The translations under genes and the position numbers were made by a program. A stretch of DNA of 64,000 bases from Dolomitihabitans soli. Its GTDB lineage: Bacteria > Actinomycetota > Actinomycetes > Streptosporangiales > Streptosporangiaceae. The notes beneath the pieces were generated by a model. The model saw only the letters and a list, made by a program, of their open reading frames with translations. It was not told the origin of the DNA and did no database searches. The stretch is from positions 496,001 to 560,000 of the forward strand of contig NZ_JAKNTW010000001.1 of the NCBI RefSeq assembly GCF_022213955.1, written 5' to 3'. Shown here in pieces: positions 40,397 to 49,251 of the stretch. Position 1 is the stretch's first letter. Each line of letters opens with the position of its first letter.

Positions 40397-42610
40397 TCAG
40401 GTGAGTGCGATGTGCTCCGGCCTGATGGGGACGCGGGACAGCGCCCTGCCGGTGGCGGCCCGGACGGCCGCCACGACGGCGGGGGTGGTGGAGAGCGTGG
40501 GCGGCTCGCCCGCCCCCCGCAGGCCGTACGGCGCGGCCGGGTCGGGGTTCTCCAGGATCGACACCTTCATCGGCGGCATGTCGAGGATCGTGGGGATGAG
40601 GTAGTCGGTGAACGACGGGTTGCGCAGCCTGCCGTCCGCCACCAGGACCTCCTCCATCAGCGCCAGCCCGAGCCCCTGGGCCGAGCCGCCGTGGATCTGG
40701 CCTTCGAGGGCGAGCAGGTTGAGCACCTTGCCGACGTCCTGCACGGCGGCCAGCTCCACCACCTTCACCAGGCCCAGCTCCACGTCCACGTCCACCACGG
40801 CACGGTGCACGCACAGGGCGAGCTGGGTGTGGGAGTCGCCCTGCCCGGTCGACGGGTCCATGGGAAAGGTGGGCCGGTGACGATACTCCCGGGTCTCCTC
40901 CACCGGCCCGAACCGCTGCAGCAGCGCTGTGGTCGTGAGACCCGGATGGGCGGCGGCCAGCTCCGCGAGCCGTTCGCGCACGGCCTCGCAGGCGGTCTTC
41001 ACCGCGCCGCCGGTGACGTAGGACTGCCGGGACGCGGACGAGGAGCCGGCGGAGCCGACCGTCGTGTCCGCCGGCGCGACGGTGACCCGCTCGACGCCCA
41101 GCTCGGTCCGCGCGACCTGCGCCTGGACGGTGACCAGCCCCTGACCGACCTCGGCCGCCGCGGTGTGCACGAGTACGTGCGGCTCGCCGCCTGCCAGCTC
41201 CAGCCGCACCCGGGCGGTGGAGTAGTCGTCGAAGCCCTCGGAGAAGCAGATGTTCTTGATGCCGACCCCGTAGCCGACGCCGCGCCGTACGCCCTCGCCG
41301 TGGGTGGTCTGCGCCACCCCGCCGGGAAGCTCCCGCAGGTCGCCGTCGCTCGCGGCGGGCAGCGGGAACGCCTCCAGCTCGGCGAGCATGCCGGCCAGCG
41401 GCGCGGGGGAGTCGATCAGCTGGCCGGTGATCAGGCGCGAGCCCTGGGAGACCGCGTTGCGGATCCGCAACTCCACGGGGGACAGCCCGCACGCCTCGGC
41501 CAGCCGGTCCATCTGCGATTCGTAGGCGAAACACGCCTGCACCGCGCCGAACCCGCGCATCGCCCCGCACGGTGGATTGTTCGTGTAGACGCCGTACGCG
41601 TCGATCTCGACGTTCCCCACCTCGTACGGCCCCGCGCCGAGGGAGGCCGCGTTGCCGACCACCGCGGGCGAGGAGGAGCAGTAGGCGCCGCCGTCGAGCA
41701 GGATCTCCGCCTTCACGTAGATCAGCCGGCCGTCGCGGGTGGCGCCGTGCTCGTAGCGCATCCAGGCGGGATGCCGGTGCACGTGCCCGAAGAACGACTC
41801 CTCGCGGTTGTAGACCATCTTCACCGGCCGCCCGGTGCGCAACGCCAGCAGGCACGCGTGGACCTGCATCGACAGGTCCTCACGCGCCCCGAAGGCGCCG
41901 CCCACCCCGGCCAGCGAGACGCGTACCTTCTCAGCCGGCAGCCCCAGGCAGGGCGCGATCTGGTCGCGGTCCACGTGCAGCCACTGGGTGGCGACGTAGA
42001 GGTCGACGCCGCCGTCCTCCGCGGGCACGGCGAGGCCGGACTCGGGCCCGAGGAACGCCTGGTCCTGCATGCCCACCTCGTACTCGCCGGTGACCACGAC
42101 CGGCGCCTCGAACACCGAGCCGACCCGTACCGGCTGGTGGCGCAGGATGTTGCCCCTCTCACCGACCTTCGGGCAGGCCGGGTCGAAGGCCGCGCGTCGC
42201 GCGTCGGTGACCGCCTCCGTCACCTCATAGTCGACCACGATCGCCGCTGCGGCCCGCCGCGCCCGCTCGGGATGGTCGGCGGCCACCAGCGCCACCGGCT
42301 CGCCCTGGTAGCGAACCCGGTCGACGGCGAGCACCGGCTGGTCCCTGAGCTCAAGGCCGTGGTGCTTCTCGCCGGGCACGTCCTCATGGGTGAGCACGGC
42401 GAGCACCCCGGGCATCGCCAGCGCCGGGCCGAGGTCGATGGAGCGGATCCGGGCGGCCGGGTGCGGGCTGCGCAGGGTGACGCCCCAGACCATGTCCTCC
42501 AGCCACAGATCGGAGGAGTAGGCGAACTCCCCGGTCACCTTCAGCGTGCCGTCCGGCCGCGGGGCGCTCTGCCCGATGCCCTGGCTCGTACGGGTGTCTG
42601 TGCTGGTCAC
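40397..42610 (-). CDS. Xanthine dehydrogenase family, molybdopterin-binding subunit
   Basis: The 737-residue large subunit carries the molybdenum-cofactor domains: FAYSSDLW at the start, GGAFGAREDL and AMRGFGAVQACFAYE around the active site, TAAAEVGQGLVTVQ near residue 475, and the GLRGAGEPPTLSTTPAVV end with the catalytic Glu. It oxidises hypoxanthine or xanthine together with Fe-S and FAD subunits, which are not encoded in this window. Start GTG at 42608-42610. The permease gene follows and the PucR gene is divergent. Confidence 0.93.
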   Translation of the reverse strand: MTSTDTRTSQGIGQSAPRPDGTLKVTGEFAYSSDLWLEDMVWGVTLRSPHPAARIRSIDLGPALAMPGVLAVLTHEDVPGEKHHGLELRDQPVLAVDRVRYQGEPVALVAADHPERARRAAAAIVVDYEVTEAVTDARRAAFDPACPKVGERGNILRHQPVRVGSVFEAPVVVTGEYEVGMQDQAFLGPESGLAVPAEDGGVDLYVATQWLHVDRDQIAPCLGLPAEKVRVSLAGVGGAFGAREDLSMQVHACLLALRTGRPVKMVYNREESFFGHVHRHPAWMRYEHGATRDGRLIYVKAEILLDGGAYCSSSPAVVGNAASLGAGPYEVGNVEIDAYGVYTNNPPCGAMRGFGAVQACFAYESQMDRLAEACGLSPVELRIRNAVSQGSRLITGQLIDSPAPLAGMLAELEAFPLPAASDGDLRELPGGVAQTTHGEGVRRGVGYGVGIKNICFSEGFDDYSTARVRLELAGGEPHVLVHTAAAEVGQGLVTVQAQVARTELGVERVTVAPADTTVGSAGSSSASRQSYVTGGAVKTACEAVRERLAELAAAHPGLTTTALLQRFGPVEETREYRHRPTFPMDPSTGQGDSHTQLALCVHRAVVDVDVELGLVKVVELAAVQDVGKVLNLLALEGQIHGGSAQGLGLALMEEVLVADGRLRNPSFTDYLIPTILDMPPMKVSILENPDPAAPYGLRGAGEPPTLSTTPAVVAAVRAATGRALSRVPIRPEHIALT

Positions 42611-42724
42611 AAAGGCAGTACATCACTCGCGGGGCGGACCGGCCTATGGGCCCCGCCATGAAAGGCGGGCCGCCGCCCGCACCGGACTTGTAGCTTCCTC
42701 CAAAGCCGGGAGTTACGCTGACGT

Positions 42725-44236
42725 GTGCGCATCCGGGACGTCGTGGCGATGGCGGAGCTCCGGCTCGCCGTGCTCGGCGGCGGCGAGCACCTGGACCGGG
42801 AGTTCACCGGCGTGCACATCACCGACCTGCCCGACCCCGGACGCTACCTGTCAGGCGGCGAGCTGGTCCTCACCGGGCTCATGTGGCGCGACCGGCCGGA
42901 GGACTCCGAGCGGTTCGTGGCGGCGCTCGCCGGCGCCGGAGTGACCGCCGTCGGCGCCGGGCTGGCCAGGCTGGGCGACGTCCCCGGCGACCTCGTGACG
43001 GCGTGCGAGGCGTACGGCCTGCCGCTGCTCGCCGTACCGGTGGAGATCTCGTTCAGGAGGGTCACCGAGCTGCTGGGCGCCCGGCTGTCCCTCGACGTGC
43101 GCGACGCCCTGGGCAGGCACCGCCGCATCGTGGCCGCCGTCTCCGAGGGAGCGGGGCTGCCCGACCTGTTCGCGCTCATGCTCGGCGAGCTGGGCGTCGC
43201 GGGGGCGGTGCTCTCCGCCACCGGCCGGCCGATCGCCGGCGACCACGCGGGGCTCCCGCTGCTGCCGCTGGCCCACGCGTATCTCTCCGCGCCCCGGCTC
43301 CCGCACGTCGTCCATCGCGACGGCGGCACCTACACGATCTTCGGAGTGGGCCGGTCGCACCGGGCGGCGGGCTGGGCGCTGGTCTGCGAGGGCGACCTGA
43401 GCGGGCGTGCCGACCTGGGCTACGAGCTGGCCGCCTGCGTCGCGCTCGAACGCACCAGGATCGGGGAGGGGCGCCGGGTCGAGCGCAGACTCGCCGGCCG
43501 GCTCATCGACCTGGCCAGGGCGGGCGGCGACGCGGCGGAGGTGGGAGCCGGGCTGCGCACCTGCGGGATCGAGCCCGGCGAGCCGTACGCCGTGGTCGAC
43601 GCCGTCGCGGTGGACGCGGGCGGCGGTCGTGAGGTGGGCGCGGCGGCGCTCGGGGGGCAGATCGTGGAGGAGATCCTCGGCCGCGGCGTGGTGGCGGCGG
43701 CGGGGGAGGACGGCGCGCTCGCCCTGGTATCCCTGCGTGGTGGGCACACCGCCCAGGATCTGGCGGAGTCGCTGCGCGCCGGGGTGGCCGTGCTGGCGGC
43801 GGGGATGCGCGCGACGAGGGTGTCGATAGGGGTGAGCGCCGCGCTCTCGGGGGCGGCCGCGTTACGCGGCGGAGCCGAAGAGGCGGGACATGCGCGCAAA
43901 CTGGCGGAAACGCGTAACGGTGGAGTGGTGACCAGCGATGAGATCTATACGCACACGCTGCTGCTGGCCACCCTCCCACGTGACGTGCGGCGATCCTTCG
44001 CCGCACGCCTGCTGGGGCCGCTGCTCGACTACGACAGCAGGCACCAGTCGGAACTCGTACGGACGCTCGGCACGTATCTCGACTGCGCAGGGTCGTGGAA
44101 CGCGTGTGCCGAGCGTATGCATGTGCACGTCAACACGGTGAGGTACCGCATTCACCGTGTGGAGGAGCTGACCGGACGAGATCTGTCGAGCATGACCGAC
44201 CGCGTCGACCTGTTCCTCGCATTACGAGCAGATTGA
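42725..44236 (+). CDS. pucR: PucR-family transcriptional regulator
   Basis: The 503-residue protein has the N-terminal PucR domain (IRDVVAMAELRLAVLGG, GVHITDLPDPGRYLSGGELVLT), a GGDEF-like middle part and a C-terminal HTH_30 (LVRTLGTYLDCAGSWNACAERMHVHVNTVRYRI). It likely activates the divergent purine genes. GTG at 42725. The gene holds two rare TTA leucine codons, at 43862-43864 (codon 380) and 44222-44224 (codon 500), so translation may depend on the bldA-type tRNA. Confidence 0.93.
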   Translation: MRIRDVVAMAELRLAVLGGGEHLDREFTGVHITDLPDPGRYLSGGELVLTGLMWRDRPEDSERFVAALAGAGVTAVGAGLARLGDVPGDLVTACEAYGLPLLAVPVEISFRRVTELLGARLSLDVRDALGRHRRIVAAVSEGAGLPDLFALMLGELGVAGAVLSATGRPIAGDHAGLPLLPLAHAYLSAPRLPHVVHRDGGTYTIFGVGRSHRAAGWALVCEGDLSGRADLGYELAACVALERTRIGEGRRVERRLAGRLIDLARAGGDAAEVGAGLRTCGIEPGEPYAVVDAVAVDAGGGREVGAAALGGQIVEEILGRGVVAAAGEDGALALVSLRGGHTAQDLAESLRAGVAVLAAGMRATRVSIGVSAALSGAAALRGGAEEAGHARKLAETRNGGVVTSDEIYTHTLLLATLPRDVRRSFAARLLGPLLDYDSRHQSELVRTLGTYLDCAGSWNACAERMHVHVNTVRYRIHRVEELTGRDLSSMTDRVDLFLALRAD

Positions 44237-44239
44237 GAT

Positions 44240-44371
44240 CTAGCAGCAGAGGGCGGCGCGATCCGCCGCCGTAGCAGACGCGGAGGGGGATGTGGTCGTA
44301 GCATTGACTCCGACCGCTACGACGGCCGTAATCAGCACGGCCAGGGCAGACACTGTGAGGCGACGACGCAT
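44240..44371 (-). CDS. Small secreted peptide of 43 residues (possible signal peptide)
   Basis: ATG at 44369-44371 follows GGAG by 8 nt and gives 43 residues. It has a basic start (MRRR), a hydrophobic core (LTVSALAVLITAVVAVGV), then a Ser/Thr/Ala stretch and the end ADRAALCC. A Sec signal with an AxA cleavage site near SATA would release a short peptide ending in two cysteines. The gene is divergent from an XRE-TPR regulator across 54 bp and converges on pucR with a 3-bp gap. The layout resembles peptide-receptor pairs of Firmicutes; this reading is inference. Confidence 0.65.
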   Translation of the reverse strand: MRRRLTVSALAVLITAVVAVGVNATTTSPSASATAADRAALCC

Positions 44372-44373
44372 TG

Positions 44374-44425
44374 TGGTGCTCCTGTCACGGGGGTTCGTTC
44401 GACGACATTGTTCCAGGGAGTACCA
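44374..44425. promoter_or_regulatory. Divergent promoter region with mirrored ribosome sites
   Basis: Arms TGGTGCTCCTG (44374-44384) and CAGGGAGTACCA (44414-44425) are near-inverted repeats, each covering a ribosome site of one gene. One dimeric regulator could cover both. No clear -10/-35 pair is seen in 54 bp. Confidence 0.4.
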
Positions 44426-45712
44426 GTGAGTCAAGATCTGGTCGGTCAGCGCATCAAAACGATTCGCCGTCAACGTGGGCTTTCTCAAGCTCAGTTGGCA
44501 CATCCAGAGTTGTCGGACAGCTATGTATCTCTTATCGAAAGCGGTAAGAGAACGCCAACTCCGGCAGTGCTCGAGCTGCTGGCGGTGAAACTCGACTGTT
44601 CGCTCACCTACCTGGTCAACGGCGTTACGGCGACCCAGATGCACGAGCTGGAACTCGAGCTCGGATACGCTTTGATGGCGCTGGAGAACGGTGCCGTGGC
44701 GGAGGCGCGCAGGCGATACGCCGACCTGGTGGCCGACAACGCCGTCGCGGGACTCGCACAACTCCGGCAGGACGCCGAATACGGCCTCGCGCTGGCCATG
44801 GAGGCCTGCGGCGACCTCGACGCGGCCATCGCCACCTTCAACGGCCTGCGCGCCACGGCGGCCGGGAACATGTCGCCCGAGCGGCACATCGCGGTGGCCG
44901 TCGCGCTGTCCCGCTGTTACCGCGACCGCGGCGACCTGAGCGCGGCGGTCCAGGTCGGCGAGCAGATCCTGACGGGGACTGTCCGCCCCGCCTGGACCGA
45001 CGAACTGGTCGAACTGGGTTCCACGCTCCTGGGCGTCTACCTGGTCCGCGGTGATCTGCTGCGGGCGAGGCAGTACTCCGCCGAACTGCTCGCGGCGGCG
45101 GAACGCCTCGGCCCCCGGGCCACCGTCGCCGCCTGCTGGAACGCCTCGCTGGTGGCCGAGGCCAGCGGTCACGGTGAGGAGGCGCTGGCGCTCATGGAGC
45201 GCGCGTTCGCCATCCACTCCGAGGTCGGTGAGCGGCGCAATCTGTACCGGCTCCGCTTCACCTACCACGGCCAGCGCTTTCGCGTCAGGCCGGAGGAGGC
45301 GGAGACCAGTCGCGAGGGGATCCTGCGCGCCCAACGGGAGCTGAGCGAGTCCTCCGCCGGGATCGCCGACCGGGTCAGGTGCGAGATGGAGCTCGCCCAT
45401 GTCGAGTTCGGCCTCGACCGCCCCGCCGAGGCGGCGGGCCGCGCGGAGGCCGCTCGCAAGCTGGTCTCCACCAGCACGCGTGACCTCGGCGCGGACGTGC
45501 ACCTCGTCCTCGGCGGCGCCTATGCGATGCTCGGCAAGATCAAGGACGCGAGGGAGTCGATCGCGACGGCCACCCAGTGGCTGGAGCGGGTCGTCCCGCC
45601 CCGCCACGCCGCTCAGGGCTGGTGCACCGTGGCCGACGTGCTCGGCAGGCTGAAGGACCGTGAGGGAAGCATCGCCGCCTACCAGAAGGCGCTGGCCTGC
45701 GCGGGCCTCTGA
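44426..45712 (+). CDS. XRE-TPR regulator (RRNPP-like architecture)
   Basis: The 428-residue protein has an N-terminal XRE helix-turn-helix (LVGQRIKTIRRQRGLSQAQLAHPELSDSYVSLIESG, residues 5-40) and about nine TPR-like helical repeats to the end, such as ALAMEACGDLDAAIATFNGL and AYAMLGKIKDARESI. This order is that of peptide-sensing regulators (Rgg, PlcR, NprR) of Firmicutes and also of XRE-TPR proteins in actinomycetes whose ligands are unknown. GTG at 44426 follows CAGGGAG. The small secreted peptide gene is divergent. Confidence 0.82.
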   Translation: MSQDLVGQRIKTIRRQRGLSQAQLAHPELSDSYVSLIESGKRTPTPAVLELLAVKLDCSLTYLVNGVTATQMHELELELGYALMALENGAVAEARRRYADLVADNAVAGLAQLRQDAEYGLALAMEACGDLDAAIATFNGLRATAAGNMSPERHIAVAVALSRCYRDRGDLSAAVQVGEQILTGTVRPAWTDELVELGSTLLGVYLVRGDLLRARQYSAELLAAAERLGPRATVAACWNASLVAEASGHGEEALALMERAFAIHSEVGERRNLYRLRFTYHGQRFRVRPEEAETSREGILRAQRELSESSAGIADRVRCEMELAHVEFGLDRPAEAAGRAEAARKLVSTSTRDLGADVHLVLGGAYAMLGKIKDARESIATATQWLERVVPPRHAAQGWCTVADVLGRLKDREGSIAAYQKALACAGL

Positions 45713-45720
45713 CCGGCCGC

Positions 45721-45768
45721 CCGGCCTCTTCCGCACCCGGCTCCGGCCGGGGGACCGGGAGAGGCCGG
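45721..45768 (+). terminator. Terminator hairpin of the XRE-TPR gene
   Basis: CCGGCCTC at 45721-45728 and GAGGCCGG at 45761-45768 form an 8-bp stem with a smaller inner CCGG/CCGG hairpin, 9 nt after the stop. Confidence 0.5.
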
Positions 45769-45915
45769 TGCGTTTCACCGGGCGCCATCAGTGGGCGCCC
45801 CCGGTCGGGCAGGGCCGCGTCCACACCTCTGGCATGTTGGATCGTGCGCGATTCGGCCAGGTTTCGGCGACCGGGGTTCGGACCGGACCCCCGCGTCGGT
45901 AGCCTTGGACGTGCC

Positions 45916-46515
45916 ATGAAGACTTCCCCGTTCGGTCCCGCGCTCGCCTTCCTCGCGGCCCTTCTCGTCAGCGTGGTCCTCGCCCCTCCCGCCCTCGCCC
46001 ACGACGCGCTCAGAAGCAGCGACCCTGCCAAGGACGCCAAGGTCGAGAACGTGCGGAAGGTGACCCTGGAGTTCACCGCCAAGGTGCGCCTGCCCACCGT
46101 CGTGGTCACGGCGGCCGACGGCACCCGTCACGAGAGCGGCAAGCCGTCGGCCGACGGCGCCGTCGTGACCCAGCAGCTCGACCGCCCGCTCCCCGCGGGG
46201 AAGTACACCATCGCCTACCGGATCGTCTCCTCCGACGGGCATCCCGTGGAGGGGGAGATCCCCTTCACGGTCGTGGGCGGCGCCGAGCCCTCGGAGGCCG
46301 CCTCCGCGGAGCCCCAGCCCTCAGAGCCCGAGCCCTCGGAGTCGGCCGCCGCGCCATCGGCGCCCCCCACCGCTCTATCCGCCACGCCTACTCCGGTGGC
46401 CGCCGAGCAGGACGATGACGGCGGCGGTGTGCCGGTGTGGCTGTGGATCGTCGTCGGGGCGCTGGCCGGCATCGGCCTCGGCATGTTCTTCAGCATGCGA
46501 GGCAAGAGACGGTGA
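45916..46515 (+). CDS. copC: CopC-domain copper-binding membrane protein
   Basis: The 199-residue protein has a signal peptide ending PALAHDALRSSDPA, so a His follows the cleavage site as the first copper ligand; the SSDGHPVEGEIPFTV block gives the second His. A Pro/Glu/Ser-rich stretch (residues about 125-165) leads to a C-terminal helix (WLWIVVGALAGIGLGMFF). This is the YobA/CopC type anchored outside the membrane. Its stop overlaps the next gene start, which encodes the CopD partner. Confidence 0.9.
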   Translation: MKTSPFGPALAFLAALLVSVVLAPPALAHDALRSSDPAKDAKVENVRKVTLEFTAKVRLPTVVVTAADGTRHESGKPSADGAVVTQQLDRPLPAGKYTIAYRIVSSDGHPVEGEIPFTVVGGAEPSEAASAEPQPSEPEPSESAAAPSAPPTALSATPTPVAAEQDDDGGGVPVWLWIVVGALAGIGLGMFFSMRGKRR

Positions 46516-48503
46516 GCCGCACCGTACGTGTGGCGCTGGCGGCCGCCGGAGCCGCCCTCATCGCCCTGATCGTGGCGATGTTCGCCGGTGGCGCGGCCAC
46601 CCCCCGCATCATCCCCGGCCTGCCCGACGAGGGCGCGCTCACCAGGTGGGCGCTGCCGATCTCGAAGCTGGCGATGGACACGGCCGGCGTGCTCACCGTC
46701 GGCGCCCTGCTGGCCGCCACCGTCTTCCTCCCCAGCGACAAGGGACTGCTCGGCAGGACCGCGCTCGACTACGTGAAGGCCGCCTCCTGGCTGGCGCTCG
46801 CCTGGGCCGCCGCGGCGGCCTCGACCATGCTCTTCACCCTGTCGGAGTCGCTCGGCCTGCCGGTCATGGAGGTGCTCGGCGGCAACGAGCTGACCAGCTT
46901 CGCCAGCCAGGTCTCCCAGGGCATCGCGCTGACCATCGTGGTGCTGTTCGCGGTCGCGATCGCGTTGTTCTCCCGTGGCGCGATCACCGCGGGCGCGTCG
47001 GGCGGCCTGCTCGTCCTCGCCGTCTTCACCCTGCTGCCCCCCGCCCTCACCGGGCACTCCGCCTCCTCGCCCAACCACTCGCTGGCGACATCGGGCGTCG
47101 CCCTGCACCTCGTCGGGCTGGCGCTGTGGGTGGGCGGGCTCGTCGTGCTCTGCGCGCACGCGCTGCTGAAGCGCCCGCAGCTCGACATCGCGGCGCAGCG
47201 GTTCTCCCGGCTGGCGCTGTGGTGTTACATCGGTCTCGGCCTGTCCGGCGTGTTCGGCGTCCTGGCCCGCCTGACCTCCGTCGCGGAGCTCTTCACCACG
47301 TCGTACGGCCTGCTCGTGGTCGCCAAGGTGGTGGCCTTCGGCGCGCTCGGCACCGTGGGCTGGTGGCACCGGCGGCGCACCCTGCCAGAGCTGGACGCGG
47401 GCCGGCCGAAGGCCTTCCTCCGGCTGGCCTCGGGCGAGGCCGTGCTGATGTTCGCGACCGTCGGCCTGGCTGTGGCGCTGGCCCGGACCGCGCCGCCGCC
47501 GACGACGCTGCCCGTCGACCGCGCCTTCGAACTGCTCGGCTATCTGGTGCCGCCGCCGATCTCGATCGGCAACCTCGTCACGTTGTGGTGGTTCGACCTG
47601 TTCTTCGCCGTCGTCGCGGCGGCCCTCGGCGGCCTGTACGCCGCCGGTCTCGTGCGGTTGCGGCGGCGCGGTGACTCCTGGTCGTGGGGGCGCACCTCGG
47701 CGTGGTTCACCGGGGTGCTGATCCTGGTGCTGGCGACCCAGAGCGGCGTCGCCCGCTACGCACAGGTGATGTTCAGCGTGCACATGGCCGAGCACATGAC
47801 GCTGTCGATGCTGGTGCCGATCTTCCTGGTGCTCGGCGCCCCGGTCACGCTCGCCCTGCGCGCCCTGAAGCCCGCCGTACGCCGGGGGGACCGGGGGCCG
47901 CGGGAGTGGCTCACCGTGATCCTGCACAGCAGGGCGGTGAAGTTCTTCGGGCATCCGGGCATCGCCACGACCCTGTTCATCGTCTCCACCTACGCGCTGT
48001 ACTTCACGCCGTTGTTCGCCGGGGCGATGTCCGAGCATCTCGGGCACATCGTCATGACGTCGCACTTCCTGCTCAGTGGCACGCTGTTCTTCTGGGTGAT
48101 CGTGGGCGTCGATCCCGCCCCGTACAAGCTGCCTCATGTCGGGCGGCTGCTCGTCCTGTTCGTCACGATGCCCTTCCACGCCTTCTTCGGCATCGCGATG
48201 ATGATGATGACGACGGTGATCGCGTCCGACTGGTACGACCAGCTCGGCCGTACCTGGGGGGCCTCCTCCGTCGAGGACCAGCAGACGGGTGGGGCGATCG
48301 CGTGGGGGTTCGGCGAGATCCCGACCCTGATCGTGATCCTCGCGCTGGCCCTCCAGTGGTGGCAGGACGACACCCGGAAGTCCAGCCGGGCCGACCGCAG
48401 GGCGGACGCGATCGCGGCCAAGACCGGCGGCACCGGTGACGCGGAACTCGATGCCTACAACGCCTATCTGGCGAAACTGGACAAACGGGATCGCGCCGAA
48501 TAG
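46512..48503 (+). CDS. CopD-CtaG fusion: copper import and cytochrome oxidase assembly protein
   Basis: The 663-residue polytopic protein joins a CopD domain (residues about 20-330; PALTGHSASSPNHSLATSGVALHLVGLALWVGG shows its His-rich core) to a caa3-type CtaG domain (about 370-620; SVHMAEHMTLSMLVPIFLVLGAP, GHIVMTSHFLLSGTLFFWV). It should move copper, collected by CopC, across the membrane toward cytochrome oxidase. GTG at 46512 overlaps the copC stop. The two domains are often separate genes; the fusion is common in actinomycetes. Confidence 0.9.
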   Translation: MSRTVRVALAAAGAALIALIVAMFAGGAATPRIIPGLPDEGALTRWALPISKLAMDTAGVLTVGALLAATVFLPSDKGLLGRTALDYVKAASWLALAWAAAAASTMLFTLSESLGLPVMEVLGGNELTSFASQVSQGIALTIVVLFAVAIALFSRGAITAGASGGLLVLAVFTLLPPALTGHSASSPNHSLATSGVALHLVGLALWVGGLVVLCAHALLKRPQLDIAAQRFSRLALWCYIGLGLSGVFGVLARLTSVAELFTTSYGLLVVAKVVAFGALGTVGWWHRRRTLPELDAGRPKAFLRLASGEAVLMFATVGLAVALARTAPPPTTLPVDRAFELLGYLVPPPISIGNLVTLWWFDLFFAVVAAALGGLYAAGLVRLRRRGDSWSWGRTSAWFTGVLILVLATQSGVARYAQVMFSVHMAEHMTLSMLVPIFLVLGAPVTLALRALKPAVRRGDRGPREWLTVILHSRAVKFFGHPGIATTLFIVSTYALYFTPLFAGAMSEHLGHIVMTSHFLLSGTLFFWVIVGVDPAPYKLPHVGRLLVLFVTMPFHAFFGIAMMMMTTVIASDWYDQLGRTWGASSVEDQQTGGAIAWGFGEIPTLIVILALALQWWQDDTRKSSRADRRADAIAAKTGGTGDAELDAYNAYLAKLDKRDRAE

Positions 48504-48659
48504 CTCTCCGGCCAGTGGCTGCTATCTTCCACCGCCACGCCGCGTAATCGCCGGTAGCCTTACCAGTGGGGGAGACGGGCGCCGCCTGCGTTCCGGCCGA
48601 CGCTGACGTGGGGGCGAGCGTGGCCGGGCACAGGGCGCTGTCCTCGTGCTCAGGAAGGC

Positions 48660-49067
48660 ATGGTGGTGACCGAAGAAACGCGGATGCGCGGGGGGCGGAG
48701 TCTCGCCGAAGCCCTGGAGGACGACCTCGCCCAGTGGTCGGCGCGCACCGGCATAGCGGTGGAGACGTGGGCGTTGCCCGAGGGCGACGTCCCGCCGCGC
48801 ACGAGCCGCGCGGTGCTGCTGGTCTTCCACGAGGCACTGTCCAACGTGCAGCGGCACAGCGGGGCCGGCACCGTGTCGATCGCCGTCACCATGAGTTCCT
48901 CCGGCCTGCGGATGACGATCAGTGACGACGGCGTGGGCTTCGACCCGCCGGTGACCGGCAGGGGGATCACCGCGATGCGCACCGCGTTCGCCGAGCTGGG
49001 CGGCTCGCTCACGGTGACCACGGCGTTCGGCGCGGGCACCACCGTCACCGGCGCGGTGCCGGCCTGA
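48660..49067 (+). CDS. HATPase-only protein, fragment of a NarL-type histidine kinase
   Basis: The 135-residue protein holds only the GHKL ATPase core of a NarX/DesK-type sensor: N box HEALSNVQRHSG, G1 box DDGVGFD and GRGITAMRTAFAELGGSL. There is no phospho-accepting His domain or membrane sensor, and no response regulator gene nearby. Either it is a trimmed remnant or it acts as a stand-alone ATPase/phosphatase. ATG at 48660 has GGAAGG close upstream. Confidence 0.75.
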   Translation: MVVTEETRMRGGRSLAEALEDDLAQWSARTGIAVETWALPEGDVPPRTSRAVLLVFHEALSNVQRHSGAGTVSIAVTMSSSGLRMTISDDGVGFDPPVTGRGITAMRTAFAELGGSLTVTTAFGAGTTVTGAVPA

Positions 49068-49251
49068 TCGATTGCGGAACCCCGTCCGCGTTCGCGGTGA
49101 TTCGGCCCCGCGCCCCCGCGCGGGTGCGACGTCCTCGCGCCACTGCGCGTGAGGAGATGGGCCTCGCGTCGTCGCCGGCCGGTGGTCGCCCGTGCCCGGT
49201 CATCGCGTGGGTGGACGCCTTCTTCGTGGCCCGGGGGCGGTCCGCCGGGAT

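Noticed and set aside
38967-41855. A 962-residue minus-strand frame reaching from the permease into the dehydrogenase gene
   Set aside because: The N-terminal half is a shadow of the xanthine dehydrogenase gene; the permease starts at 40352.
48504-48659. N-terminal extension for the HATPase protein
   Set aside because: No in-frame start with a ribosome site and no kinase-like sequence is visible before 48660.
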